Shown: one piece after another, positions 1-12,320 of the stretch
Layout of the letters: every line of letters begins with the position of its first letter
Numbering within the stretch: position 1 is the stretch's first letter
Assembly: GCA_003024785.1 (NCBI GenBank)
Contig: PUQB01000124.1
Span: forward strand, 372,001-436,000
Reading direction: 5' to 3'
DNA: 64,000 nt
Source of the DNA: Selaginella tamariscina
Lineage: Eukaryota; Streptophyta; Lycopodiopsida; Selaginellales; Selaginellaceae
Made by a program: the position numbers and the translations under genes
Notes under the pieces: generated by a model
What the model was told of the DNA's origin: nothing
Seen by the model: the letters and a program-made list of their open reading frames with translations, nothing else
The model's database searches: none

Positions 1-359
1 ATTATATCTCTATTAACTTTCATGACTTCACCTTTGAAGGATAAGTTGTACATTCACCACAGATAATTATCACCCACTCGTGTCCCTTGTATTTTCCATT
101 TCCCAAGTACTACACTTAATTTTTAAGCATTACTCTCAATCTCCTAACGTTGCCCTTAATCTCCAAGCATTACCTTAAATTTTTAAACACAAAATTTAAA
201 AATCTCCAAACACTTATAAAGAAAAGAGATAAAAATTATAATTTCTTTAATTTACAACAAATATCGAACATGTTTATAAATAATCTTTTGTTAAATTATT
301 TGATTTATTTACAAAATGAACCAAACACGTTTGACAACAAGTATGTTTATTCATTAAAC
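1..359. other. AT-rich spacer, nothing recognised
   Basis: AT-rich sequence at the window edge with only short, compositionally biased open frames. I see no domain, splice pattern or repeat in it. Confidence 0.5.
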
Positions 360-1173
360 TAGTAACTGAACCATTATTCCAATCCCTTTCAATTATTAGG
401 ATAGACTCAAATATAAGATTTCACGGTCCATAAGAGTCTTATCGCATTTTCATAAACTAATTGGGCAAAAGAGTATTTGCTTTTTTGTTTATGTTATAAT
501 TAATTCACAATATATAACATTTACCACGCTTTTGCAAAATTTATGTCCTTGCGGACAACTAAGACCCTCATTAGTTGAAGAATTCCTTTGACAATTGGGA
601 TGCTAGCCTTGACATTATGAGCATGGGGGAATGCATACACAGTCCATGAGCCTTTGGTTAAGCCATCACGTTTCAAGACCAGAGAACCCTTTGGCAAACA
701 ATTGAAGGGTGGGGGATGTTAGCCTTGATGCCTTGACATTATACATGGCCCAAGATTGCTTTCGTGATCCTTATCTAAGCCATTATGTTTTGAGACCCTC
801 ATTAGTTAGAGAACCCCTTAGTAGACAATTAAGGGGTTGGGGATACTAGCCTTAAGGTGTTAACATTATAAGGATGAGGAATGCACACGTGGCCCATAAT
901 TACTTTTGTGGCTTTTGGTTAAACCTTTTCATTACTTAGATAAGGACTCCCATATTAAATATTATAATCCTGGTAAACCATGTCATTTTACCCACTTGAC
1001 TAGTAACTAAATAGTTGAAAAATCACACTATTTACCCATTAAACCAATAATTGAAACATTATTTTAATCTCTTTAATTCTTTCAATTACTAGGGCAAACT
1101 CACCTCATAATACATAAGATTTTTATTATATTTCCATAAATCAATTAAGCAAAAGGGCAATTACTTTTTTAGA
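360..1173. repeat. Three-unit tandem repeat bracketed by a direct repeat
   Basis: Between about 564 and 930 there are three degenerate tandem units of roughly 110 to 130 bases. Each contains a version of GACAATTGGGATGCTAGCC followed by GACATTAT and a TTTGGTTAAGCC-like end. The block is bracketed by two diverged direct copies of another segment, about 360-487 and 1000-1173, sharing CTAGTAACTGAACCATTAT-like and AATTGGGCAAAAGAG-like words. No coding potential is evident. It may be a fragment of a larger dispersed repeat. Confidence 0.6.
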
Positions 1174-1393
1174 TCCTTGTTTCAGCCATGGTTAACCTAC
1201 AATGTGACAAATATGCCAAACAAAAATGTCAACAGGCTATATTGATTCCATACACATGTTTAATCATTTTAGTAAAAATGTTGAACTCATATAAGGCCAA
1301 TTCTTATTGATGTAGAACATTTTAACTTACCTCATGCATTTACAAAAGTCTTAGCATCATACACATACCCTTTGTCCTATGGGATATTTGTGA

Positions 1394-2246
1394 CATAGTT
1401 ACGAACACAAACACAAGCCTCAGATTTCAAGAACCCGACCATAGAACACGATCACGAGTCACAATGGCTCACGAATATTTTAGTGAATATTAACGAATAT
1501 TCTAGTGAATATTCTAGCTTGCACACGATCACTTTATATTAACCATAATAAAATAAACCTTAATTAATTAATAAATATAAAACTCAAAGAAATAATATGT
1601 ATTTAAAGAAACATATACATGCCAAATTATATGTATACATTAACCTTAAAATGTGTTTTTTATCATATACAAGCTGGTTGCCAAAACCTCTCTTATAAAT
1701 ATGCCACATTCTTCAAAAAAAAATAAAATAAAATAAAATAAATCATATACGTGTCTAGCTTATATAAGAATATAATATTGGATATGTTATACATATTATC
1801 TAAAACTCCACGTCTTTACATGTTGTAGTTTAAATTTTATATAATATATATGTGTGTGTGTTTATAAGTATTCTCATACATATATATGCAAATGTACATG
1901 ATTATATATACAAAATTACCACTATCGCAAAGAAGGATGCTTTCACAGTGTTGGATTGCTGCACCATGCTTGTTGTGCCTTGGATTGCTGCTGCCATGTC
2001 TTGGATTGTTGCATGACGCCATGTGCCTAGAAAGAATATTCCACAAGTATATTCAGCTGAGAATATTTTAAACAGTGTTTCATGTTACGAACACGGGCTG
2101 TGATCCCAGCCATGGTTGCCGGGATCACAGCCCATGTTTATAACATGAAACACTGTTCACAAACACGGCCGTAGGAACACAACTCATGGCCATGTTCGTG
2201 AAACACGGTGAACACGGCCGGGATCCCGGCCGTGTTCGTAACTATG
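1394..2246. mobile_element. Non-autonomous hAT-like DNA transposon
   Basis: The ends are perfect 15-base terminal inverted repeats, CATAGTTACGAACAC at 1394-1408 and its reverse complement at 2232-2246. The element is flanked on both sides by the 8-base duplication ATTTGTGA (1386-1393 and 2247-2254). An 8-bp target duplication with short inverted termini is the hallmark of the hAT superfamily. At 853 bases, with no transposase-like frame, it must be non-autonomous. Inside its right end is a near-perfect 37-bp inverted repeat (2071-2107 with 2121-2157) and a second palindrome, CACGGCCGGGATCCCGGCCGTG, near 2215-2235. Confidence 0.82.
2071..2157. repeat. Foldback palindrome inside the hAT-like element
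   Basis: The arms at 2071-2107 and 2121-2157 (37 bases each, about three mismatches) are separated by a 13-base spacer. Transcribed from either strand this would form a stable hairpin. It is much richer in G and C than its surroundings. Confidence 0.85.
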
Positions 2247-2254
2247 ATTTGTGA

Positions 2255-3117
2255 GCATGAGGAGGTGATGAGCAATGCCATCCTTTTCATGATAAGTCTC
2301 ATGTGCAATGTCATACAATGTCCTAGCCATGGGATTTAGTGTTGCAAACTAATCATCTGATAAGGTAATTGGTAGCAGATTTCTAAGTACATCAGCAAGC
2401 GCAACTTCTAAAGTCCTTAAACTAAATAAAGAAGTTAGCTTGATAAGCTTCTCCATCTCTACTGTCTTGAAAGCCATGAGAAAAACAAAATAAACCACAA
2501 CTTGAAAGAAATAAGTACAAGTTACATAATTTAAAGGTTTATTTTAGAACTTTCATTTGAGTTATTCTTCTTAATTCGTGACAATTTGGATATGGCTCAA
2601 GAGTAGAGAGAATACTTTAAAATGTTTGTCACCCTCATCTCCTTGTGTTCCTTTTATGTTTGAAGTACTTGTGTATGGAAAACTTAAATGTTAGTTATAT
2701 GTTGCGAATATGTTTTGGAAGATGCATGCTAGTGAGACCTTAATATTGCTATTGCCATCAACACTTATTCCATATGTACTTCCATATCCATATCCATGGG
2801 TGGGGATTCTTGCCCACCAATGGAATTATTAACTTTGTCATGTGTATAGATCAACTAGGATAAAGAATCAAATTGTTTCACGTGTTCTCATGGGTGGTTT
2901 TGTCATATATGATGATCCATGTTTATTATTTATGGATTCTTCATCCATGTTTAGTCCTCCATTATTTTCTAAGGACGATTTTACAAGTTATTTGTTACTT
3001 TGTTTTAAAATTTTAATTTAACTTCTTGTTTTAAAAATCTTTCTTAAATGTGTGTATATACATATGTAATTATTAATAAAATTTTCAAATAAGTGCATTA
3101 GATTATGTATAAATGAA
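2255..3117. other. Intergenic sequence, nothing recognised
   Basis: I find no conserved frame, tRNA-like structure or repeat in this stretch. Confidence 0.4.
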
Positions 3118-3312
3118 TTAATTTTGTTTCCACTTGGGATTTCATTAATTCCCACTTGGGAATTACATCTTATTCCCACTTGAAAATGGAAAACAAACAA
3201 TATAAAATTATTTCCATCTGGAAATGGAATACAAACAATAAGCATTATTATGAAAACTATTCCCATTTGAAAATAGAACATAAACAAGAAGCATTACTAT
3301 AAAAATTATTCA
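3118..3312. repeat. Short imperfect tandem repeat
   Basis: Roughly three to four imperfect copies of a unit of about 50 to 65 bases. Each carries ATTCCCAYTTGRRAATRGAA-like sequence, followed in the later copies by ACAAACAATAAGCATTA. Diverged and non-coding. Confidence 0.5.
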
Positions 3313-4019
3313 TAAGAAATAATTAAGATGATTAGAACTAGTTTAATACCTTGTTAAAACCTGATCTTGATATGGAACTTCATTTATATAATCCCCGGGT
3401 TGATAGCAGTAAATGAGATGTTTAGGGTTCTTAAGAATGGAGTCAAATGCAAATGCAGATATTCTCAATCTAGAGATCTTGTATGTGATTTTGTGGAGGC
3501 TTGTGTTCATTTCAAGAGCCCTAAACCCAGGTTGCCACATCAGCAGCAATTTTAGGGCATTTTGTTTCAATGTATATTAAAATATACTATTTTAGTACGT
3601 GTTATATAAATACAATTTGTTGTAACTTCGTTATTTATATTAAAGATTTTATTATGGTTGCAATGACATGCCTAGTTAAGCAAGAGCATAGTCACATTTC
3701 CAAATGTGAACATTTGAGTTGTATACAAAACTGGGAATCTTCCTACTGCCATATTGCTTTGTTGTTTTTTCTAAGCGTCTATTTGTGATGGCATTCTGTC
3801 TGATTAAATAACCATGTAATATTTTTACTTATTTAAATAAATCCCAACAGTTGTATTCTCGTCTTTTCTTGCACTTTTATTCTAATACAGCTAGATTGCT
3901 CACGTTTTGTCTTGTTCAAGTTTGACATTACTTTGATGTGGTTTAGTCTTGATAAAACAGTTTTACATTTCCCTATAGTTTTACCCTTTTTTTTCTTTTT
4001 CTTCTGCATTTCCCGTAGA
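3313..4019. other. Intergenic sequence, nothing recognised
   Basis: Only short shadow frames are present. No motif or repeat was recognised. Confidence 0.4.
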
Positions 4020-4532
4020 GTTTGCACCACATTATATCTGATGAAAACTTGACTAACTTAGTATCGCCACGATGAAGCACCAATGATAGTACGTTCTTGC
4101 CACCCCAACACACCCAGAAGAGAATATCCATCCGTTGAATACAACCCATGCAAAAGCTTGGGACTGATGTGGCACGTTATAGAATATACATAATGGCTTG
4201 TGAAGGACTGGAAAGGATTGTGAGACACGAGAAGTTAGATAAGTGGTGAAAGATCATGGAAGATGTTGTGCTATTTCAGATGAGAACACCACTATAGTCA
4301 AAAACTTTGAAGAGAGAGAAAGACATGTTCAATCTTGGTTCTCTCAGGGCTACTCTTTGGAAGACTGGCATCAAGTGAGTCGAATCTCGCACTATAGTAA
4401 TCCATTGCTTCGCAAGAAACGAGCCAGTGTTATGGCTTGCATCTTGTTCAACTATAGTGGGAGACTGCTCTCGAATCATGTTTAGTAAATTCAGAAGTTG
4501 TGAGTTTTCATCAGATATAATGAGCGTGCAAA
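4020..4532. repeat. Element-like segment with imperfect 30-bp terminal inverted repeats
   Basis: The left end (4020-4050, GTTTGCACCACATTATATCT and on) matches the reverse complement of the right end (about 4501-4532) except for a few bases. No convincing target duplication flanks it, so assignment to a transposon class is not possible. The octamer ACTATAGT occurs three times inside (near 4290, 4391 and 4453). An 80-codon plus-strand frame at 4243-4485 resembles nothing I know. Confidence 0.4.
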
Positions 4533-4710
4533 CGGTCTATGCAGTTTACCGCCAGCGCCTCACCCTCTCTTCTATGTAACATACCGAGGGAGGTTTCTAG
4601 ATGCTCACCCACGGCATGATACAAACGGGACGTGTAAACTGTGTGCCAGGTCGGACATGTTCTTTCCGGTTTCATGGACTGCATCCAGTGGTAAATTTAT
4701 TATGTTAAAA
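4519..4710 (+). other. Coding-like segment, unassigned
   Basis: This stretch has balanced composition in an AT-rich area and an open plus-strand frame with a pair of cysteines (HDTNGTCKLCARSDMFF). I do not recognise a family. It could be an exon relic or chance; no splice sites or partner exons were found. Confidence 0.2.
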
Positions 4711-5940
4711 TAAACATATATATGCATGTCCTCACTACATTCTTCAAGGTTACATAGTGGTACACACAATAGTATATAAAATATGTTATCTTATTATCAA
4801 ATCACATAAAATGAATATAGAAACTATAAAATAAGAGATAAAATGAGTAAGAGGATGAAATATTAATTTTGACTTATGAGTATACATCAAACGTTCCATG
4901 AATTCATATACATGAATAATACAATGGAATAAATTCATTAAAATGGGATTTAATATATGGAATATAATTTAATACTTTAAAATTCAAAGATAAAGCTATA
5001 TTTATTTTTTTAAATCATATAAAATCTATTTAAATCTATGAAAGGACAATGATTTAACATAAAAAATGAAATATATTTGTTTTTTGGCTATTCATAAAAT
5101 GTTTACAAATCTTAATATGATAAAATAAAATCATTTGGATGAAATTTAATATATAAAATCTAGATTGAAAGAAAAAAGCAATTTTTTCTAAATGAATATT
5201 TAAAATCTACATTTGTAATTATAAATATATGTGAAATACATCATTCCTATAAAATAAAATCCATTGTTATAAGAAATGATTTTTTTAATTAAAATGCATG
5301 ATGTCAATATTCCTTCTCATTAAATAATAGTTATATTATGATGCTACTTATCAATATTTAGTTATGTTTAAATAAGATTTAAATTCAAAATATAAAAGAA
5401 TATAGCAAATAAAATATTATTTACAAAATGATTATTTTAATAATCTCAGAAAATTTAAAAGATATCTTTATGATAAATTTAGTGTGTGTATAATTTCTTA
5501 TTATTGTTACTAAACGTTTTACATACATATTTGTTGCTTATAAAGTATTCTTTATTAATTGTAATTCTAAAAAGTTTAATATAATTTAATTTACATATAA
5601 TTAGTAAGGGAGTTATGTATTTTATAAGTCTCAATTTTTTTTAAATGGCACAACGGAAGTGAAACTTATATTGTCAATATTAGTTACAAGTAAAGAAATT
5701 TAAATTAATATTTATTAACATGAATTATTAATAAAAGCGATTCTAATTAACAACATTATCTTAGGAGTCAATCATTTTTAAAGAATATATATTTTTCATA
5801 TTGTAAATTTTGTCTGAATGTATTTTTAAAAATTAAATTTTTTAATAAATGAAACAAGGATATGTAGATTTCTTTAATTAATTGAGAATTCTACTTGTTA
5901 CTCTTCTTTAACACCTTATTATCATTTGATATAAATAAAT
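4711..5940. repeat. Very AT-rich spacer containing one copy of a diverged direct duplication
   Basis: This stretch is extremely AT-rich. About 4900-5640 resembles 7530-7970 in order and wording, for example CATTAAAATGGGATTTAATA here and CATTAAAATGGAATTTAACA there, TTTTAATAATCTCAGA and TTTTAATAATCTTATGA, and GAGTTATGTATTTTATAA and GAGTTATGTATTTTGTAA. It reads as an old dispersed or tandem duplicated repeat with no coding content. Confidence 0.4.
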
Positions 5941-6385
5941 AAGAAAATTTTATATACCCATGACATTTGTCATATTTACATATATACCTTGAAATTCTAT
6001 ATTTACATATATATATCCAATATATAATTAAAAATATATATTTTTTAAAATCATTAAAATCTTATAATTAATTTATATTCTTATATTTAGGTTCAAAATA
6101 CAACACTATAATATTGTATAATTATTTTAAGAGAAATATGGCATTTCTTCGCATTTGCTAATATGACATTTTTAATATCTAACACTTAATAAGCTTTAAT
6201 TTTATTTCGTTATAAATTAATATATATTTTGAATTAGTATTATTTTTTAAAAGTCAAAATTCTATGATTAAAGTTTTTCAAAGATATATATGTAAATTAA
6301 AACTTTTATACATAAATTTAAAATTGTTAGGGATATATATATAAATATGATAAATTTCAAGGGTATATATAACATTTTCTCAAAT
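5941..6385. repeat. MITE-like inverted repeat, class unknown
   Basis: The left end from 5941 (GAAAATTTTATATACCCATG, then TCATATTTACATATATACC) matches the reverse complement of the right end near 6310-6385, which reads GATAAATTTCAAGGGTATAT before ACATTTTC. Arms are roughly 70 bases and diverged. The A-rich flanks make any target duplication ambiguous. Confidence 0.45.
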
Positions 6386-6543
6386 AAAAATGAATTTTTG
6401 TATATGAAATTTTCACAATATGGGTACATAAATCATGTATTTATTCATATATGATTACACAATAATTCTTATTATTTCAAAATTTTAATGTGTGTAATAA
6501 TAAAGTTTTAAATTTACATTCATAAATAGTGTGAATGATATAA

Positions 6544-7166
6544 GGCCCACTTTCCACTAGCGGGTGGTTAATTGCCTCAACCAATCAAAATAAAAGAAAT
6601 TATTTATTCTACCATGGGTTTAGTTTTCCACTTGCTGGTTATTTATAATTTATAATCTACATGGCACTTACGTGGCACCTATGTGGCGCCTACATGGCTT
6701 TTTCGGTGGTAGCCTAATAACCGGGCAATTTTGCCCGGTTGTATGGCTACCGGGCAAATTGAATGACACGTGTATCAAGATTAATGAAATTAGGTTTTAC
6801 TTTTTTTAGCTTTCAAAAAAATCAAAGCTAAAATCACATTAAAAGTGGTACATTGTTATACACATACATATAGAAAGACATTAGTAAACTATAATTAATC
6901 ATTCTATATAAAAAATAACAATGAAAAGTTAGAGTTTTAATATATTTTTTTAATTAAAAATACTGAGTAGGTGCACATTTATTACATATGTATAATAATA
7001 TATATGTTTATAATAATTGATTAAATAAAAATTATGCATTACTAATTTATTTTTTAATTCAATTAACCACTCTAATGGAAAAGCACAGTGGTAGTAATAA
7101 TTAATGACGTGGCATTATTTTAATTTACCACCGGCCAAATAACCACCCGCTAGTGGAAAGTGGGCC
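6544..7166. mobile_element. Tourist/PIF-Harbinger-like MITE
   Basis: Perfect 27-base terminal inverted repeats begin GGCCCACTTTCCACTAGCGG (6544-6570 and 7140-7166). Both outer flanks are TAA (6541-6543 and 7167-7169), the 3-bp TWA duplication typical of PIF/Harbinger elements. The element is 623 bases with no transposase frame. Inside are a CCGGGCAATTTTGCCCGG palindrome near 6720-6738 and short tandem variants of ATGGCACTTACGTGGCACC near 6660-6698. The perfect termini suggest fairly recent movement compared with the decayed background. Confidence 0.82.
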
Positions 7167-9500
7167 TAATATGAAACCAATAATCACATTTTAGAAACAA
7201 AAATTTACAATTGTATTATGTAAATATTCAAAGATCACAATATATATAAAAATACATAAATAATTGAAATATTAATTATAACATTAACTCATGTAAAATT
7301 AAATTAGTTTATTAAACTAAGATTTAACATGTAAAACTTAGACTTAAAGTTTTTATTTAAAAATTTTAATTTTTATTAAAAAAAATTTGTTACAGAATGT
7401 GACGAAATAAAAAATTTCATTATTAGATATTACGGGAATAAGAAGAACATTTTTATTTGATTTTAATTGAATATTGTATTAAAACATAAATTAAGCATAT
7501 AAAAGATTAAATATGTTAATTTGATATAATATGTTTATGAATCCTTAAACATTGTAATCATTAAAATGGAATTTAACATACACAATTCAGTTTAAATTAA
7601 AATTAAATTTTTTCTTAAATGAATACATATTATTACTTAAAAGTTTGTATGAAATATCACATAATACATAAAACAAAACTTAACACTTTAAATAGTTAAA
7701 CTTTTTATAAAAATATACATTTGATATTATTGTTTCTTTTTATTAATAATTATGGTGTCACATTCATTTGTAAATAATTATGTTCTTAAATAAGGTTTAA
7801 GTTTAAAATGTGAAAAAATATACATAATTAAATCATATATTGTTTTAATAATAAATATTTTAATAATCTTATGAGATTTTAAATTATTTTTGTTTAATTA
7901 TGAGCATGAGAATGAGTTATGTATTTTGTAATGTTCAACCAAATCTTTTTAAATAATGTAATATAAATAAAAAATGTTTTTTATAACCACATGCCAATGT
8001 GTGTTATGGGAATTTTTTGTTTAATAAATATTTTTATTTATACACTAATATTTTTAAAATAACTATGTTATATTGTTGATTAATGTGATGTTATATATAA
8101 AAAATATAAAAGATTATAGAAATGTCAATACAAACTAGATTTATTAATGTTCACTTTTTTTCTTTAAAAATTAATTGTATTAAATTAATTTATATTAAAA
8201 AAACTTAAGTTTTTTTAAAAAAATTGTAGAGAGTAAATATTCTTAGTATATACAAGTATTTCTTTTATATTTTCATGATTAATGATGCAAATTGCACCTT
8301 GGTAATAACATGTTTAATAATTTTAAAATATGTTTGGACTAATGTTTATTCACCAATATAGAATTAAGAATATATTTTTGAATATGTTTTTAAATGAGTC
8401 TAAAAGGTGAATGTAGTATATGTATATTACTTACATAAAATAATATTATTACAAAGTTGTAAAAATAAAATGCAATAGTAATTAAATTAATTTTGCCTTA
8501 ACTAATATTATTAATGTATAATTTAAAAATAATTGTTATAAAAGCTACAAAACAATATTAATTAATACTCCATGTGATATATCTACAATTGCACATTAAT
8601 GAGTAATAATATTGTCATTATTACATGTATTTAATAATGTTATTGTAATTATTTGAAGTTATACTTTTTTTTTTTATAGATTTATATGTAAACTTATATG
8701 ATGCGTATCAATTAGTTGCATAAATACTATAAACTATTTTTACTCGGTTATTAATTAATTTATAAGTTATTTTTATAATTATCTTATAATTTATATTGTA
8801 ACCACAATTTTAATTATATCAAAGTGTCTTTATTAATAAATCTTGATACTGTAAAGTTTATATGTGTTGTAATAAATAAATACGATTACATACTCAATTT
8901 TAATGTTATAAATATAAGCTCATACATTATGATCATTATGTTAATTTATATATAATATTTATTTATATTACTAAGGAAATAATGATATAAGGCATATTTA
9001 CATGTTAAAACTTTAAATACACCAATATATATTTGCACACAAATATATAATATAAATTTTTTGTTGTGTAGACACCAACATAAATTGATTTATTTCAACG
9101 TACAAAGGGTTATAATAAGTATACAAGCAGGCACACAATTTATTTTCTTTTGTACATTTATTCACAAGAAGTATATAAAAGTTGCATATTCTTACAACAT
9201 ACACGCTTAAACACTATATGTACACATGCTTTACACATACAAAAACACATTATAATAACATATCCCTCTCCTTGAAACTAACAAAGGAAAATTGATTCTA
9301 TTTAATAATTGAATCAAATTTAACCACCATCTGTCACACACATGTTAAACCTAGGGACTTCACTCTTCAAAGTATGTATGACAATGTTTTCATAAATATT
9401 AAATGGATTTCATGTATGTATTTATGTTATATATTTTGTTATTTTTACACACAATATATAGGTATGTTGCCCACATTTTGTATGAAGGGAACCCTTTCAA
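7167..9500. other. Very AT-rich spacer
   Basis: Long AT-rich tract with no credible gene. About 7530-7970 is the second copy of the diverged duplication whose first copy is at 4900-5640. The rest shows only low-complexity sequence. Confidence 0.5.
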
Positions 9501-11196
9501 AAGCAATGAGCAATTTTACCATTAAACAGGAACCAAGGCAGCAGTAACGAAGGTAAACTGCAGGATGGTCCGCGAACCTGCAGTATGGTCGGTTTATTAC
9601 ACGTTATATAGCCGTCTCTCTCTCCCTCAGCGGAGAGAGAGAGACACACACACACACACACATTCGACATGCTTGTGTATGTAGAGAGCAACAACTTACA
9701 AGGATAAGGATACACCTTTGTTAAACGACATGTGTTATACATACTTCAGTTTGGTTGAGAGAGAGAATGTCCCTCGTATGTAAATGTGTATAGAATGTAA
9801 TGGGTTTCTAGTGTGTGTGTGTGTGTAAGCTTTTTAAACTTTTGATGGTTTTGCTTCTAGCTTGTTTTGTAAAAGCTAAACAATACACATAACATATATA
9901 TATGTTAGACTCCTTTATAACTTTTGGAATTTTTTAAATTTTATTTATTTAAACATTATTTATATAATTACGTGGACCGTGGCTGGTGTATATATGTACA
10001 CGTTGTAGGATCTTACAAATAATTTTAACTTAAATTCAACGGTGGTACCTAATATCACCAATACATTTTAAAATTAACGTCTACGTATACTTTACTTTTT
10101 TAAGTTAATTAAAGTAAAACGAAGTTGACATTCTTCTAGGAATGTCTCTCACTCTCTCTCTCTCACACACACATACACACACTCGTATTATGTATATGAA
10201 TAACTATGGTAATATAATGATATTATATAAGTACATACCATGTCCTATACGAGTCCAAAATAAATCTTGTAATATACTCAACCACACTAAGAAATATTTA
10301 CATATAATACTAAAACTATTTTCGGAATGGGAACTTTAATAAAAAGAAGAAGAAGAATTATAAATAATTTTTAAACTGTTGGATCTTTCTCCTGCAACTT
10401 TAAAAATAATATGGATATAAATTTTTTTAGTATACTATGCTTGCGTAAGTACATTTGTTGATGTAACAATATGTGTAATGATTTTGTAATATATCTACTT
10501 TTGTTACATATACACGCACGTTTACACATATATGCATAAAGTATCCAGCATATACACATTTGAAATTAACTAATGATAGCTTCTATACGCTTCTATCACT
10601 ACATTTTAAATTGTGTGTATGTATATGTACTCTACATCCATAATAGAGGTTTGTATAGATAAGTAAACGTATGTGCCTGGATATATACAGACATGAATAA
10701 CATACACATACACCCACATTTATGGTCTGTACATGTGTATTTGATGTCATACATAGACTTGTATGTGTTTATTGTACAATTATCAAAATAGAGAGGACAT
10801 AGAATGTTGAACGTGTAAGTGTGAGTAGAGTGCATGTGCGTGTATATATATATCTATACATCTATACAGCAGGAGATATAGATATATATATACATATATA
10901 CATGATCAATGATTTAGGTCTTACACTTTGCCTATTTATCGTTGCTCACAGTTCGGGTATAATATGCTAACATATACCACCACATTACGGAGGGGAGCTC
11001 TAATGAAAGTAGTTGCCATAACTATATTCTTTCTCTATACTACAAACACACAACATTGTGCATGTGTACGTTTCAACTAATTCTTTTATATTTATATTGG
11101 TTTCATAGAAAACTCGTAGCACAAATGTGTTATACAAATGTATAATAGCACTACTGTTGGAGGATATACATCTCTCTCTCTCTCTCTCTCTCTCTC

Positions 11197-11227
<31 letters not shown>

Positions 11228-11689
11228 ACGGTCCTATTTGACTTGTTTTATAATGATAAGCTGTTTATACAAGTGCTAAACTTAAAGATTTAATATCAAA
11301 ACTGCTCCCAAAACATGCTGAACTTGACATATTTGGTCTTGAGTTCAAATTCACAGGCACACAGGAACTGAGTATATAATAGCTCGTAATTAACAAAAGT
11401 ATATTAATGTTGACAGTTATAAAATTATCAAAGTCTTGTGTGACAAGTATATATAAGATAGTTCTATATAGATATTAATTTTTATCATTAAAAAACTGTG
11501 ATATCTATAATTCTTTCAGTATGTATGAATGACAGACTTTAGTCCTCCATTAGTGATAACATAAATGAAACTTGTGGATATACATGCAAATAGTTATAAA
11601 TCCTTACACACCTGTATTAAACACCACATCAACTTAAATTATCAAAACATTTTAAACTTCTCTCTCACACACACACACACATCTCTCTC
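9501..11689. repeat. Microsatellite-dense intergenic region
   Basis: Dinucleotide arrays are clustered here: a CT/CA compound tract at 9614-9661, GT at about 9812-9828, CT then CA at 10143-10180, TA-rich runs at 10846-10900, and a TC run followed by an AC run at about 11171-11229. A further CA and CT cluster lies at 11660-11690. No gene recognised. Confidence 0.7.
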
Positions 11690-12320
11690 TGTTCTATGTC
11701 GTATGTACAAACCAATTCTTATTTTCGACGGTCGTGAATCTAAGGATGTGATTATATACAGTGGTTCAGAAAGGTTTCGGATTCCATTTCCACTGTCCGG
11801 TTATAGTATAATATTGTCTTGAGGTCTGATCGTGTTAGATGGAAGAAGGCTTTTTGTAGTGGGTAATCCCATCACAAGTTTCCCACAACATCAGTCAGCA
11901 GTACCAGAGTTAGTCACTGTCCCGGATATTGGAGACGGTAATTAGTTAAGGTTGTTTTTTGCCTATATCTCAGTCCAATATTCTCTTTATATACAACTCA
12001 ACTCAAGAAAATGCAACGATACGTGGTTGGTCTTCAGGTAAACAATCTAGAATACCGTGCAACCCATTTCACCCCATTGGTTAAAGGCTAACTGAGTGCA
12101 TACGTCTTCCCATCCTCCACCTTACTCCAGTTTGTTACAGTGCAGAAAATGGGAGGGAGTGGTATATTACATTACAAGACATTGGGGAGTTGAAGGTGAC
12201 AGTTTTGGTTTCTTAGGTGCACTGGGATGGTCAGTTTATGTGATTGGCTATGAAATGGATATGGAATTCAGGGAGAGGAGAACTGGCACCCATGCCACTA
12301 TCTTAAGTAGAATATTTTAA
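11690..12320 (+). pseudogene. Probable kelch-type protein remnant
   Basis: From about 11700 the plus strand reads a protein-like sequence (ILIFDGRESKDVIIYSGSER), reaches TGA at 11820-11822, and continues in the same frame with LIVLDGRRLFVVGNPITSF to a TAG at 11943-11945. Near 12160-12270 a further segment reads FGFLGALGWSVYVIGYEMDM. The repeated pattern of a hydrophobic 'VLDGRLFVVG' strand resembles kelch beta-propeller blades (F-box/kelch or galactose-oxidase-like proteins). The family call is inference from pattern only. The in-frame stop and lack of a continuous model make it a relic unless undetected introns intervene. Composition is clearly less AT-rich than the surroundings. Confidence 0.35.
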
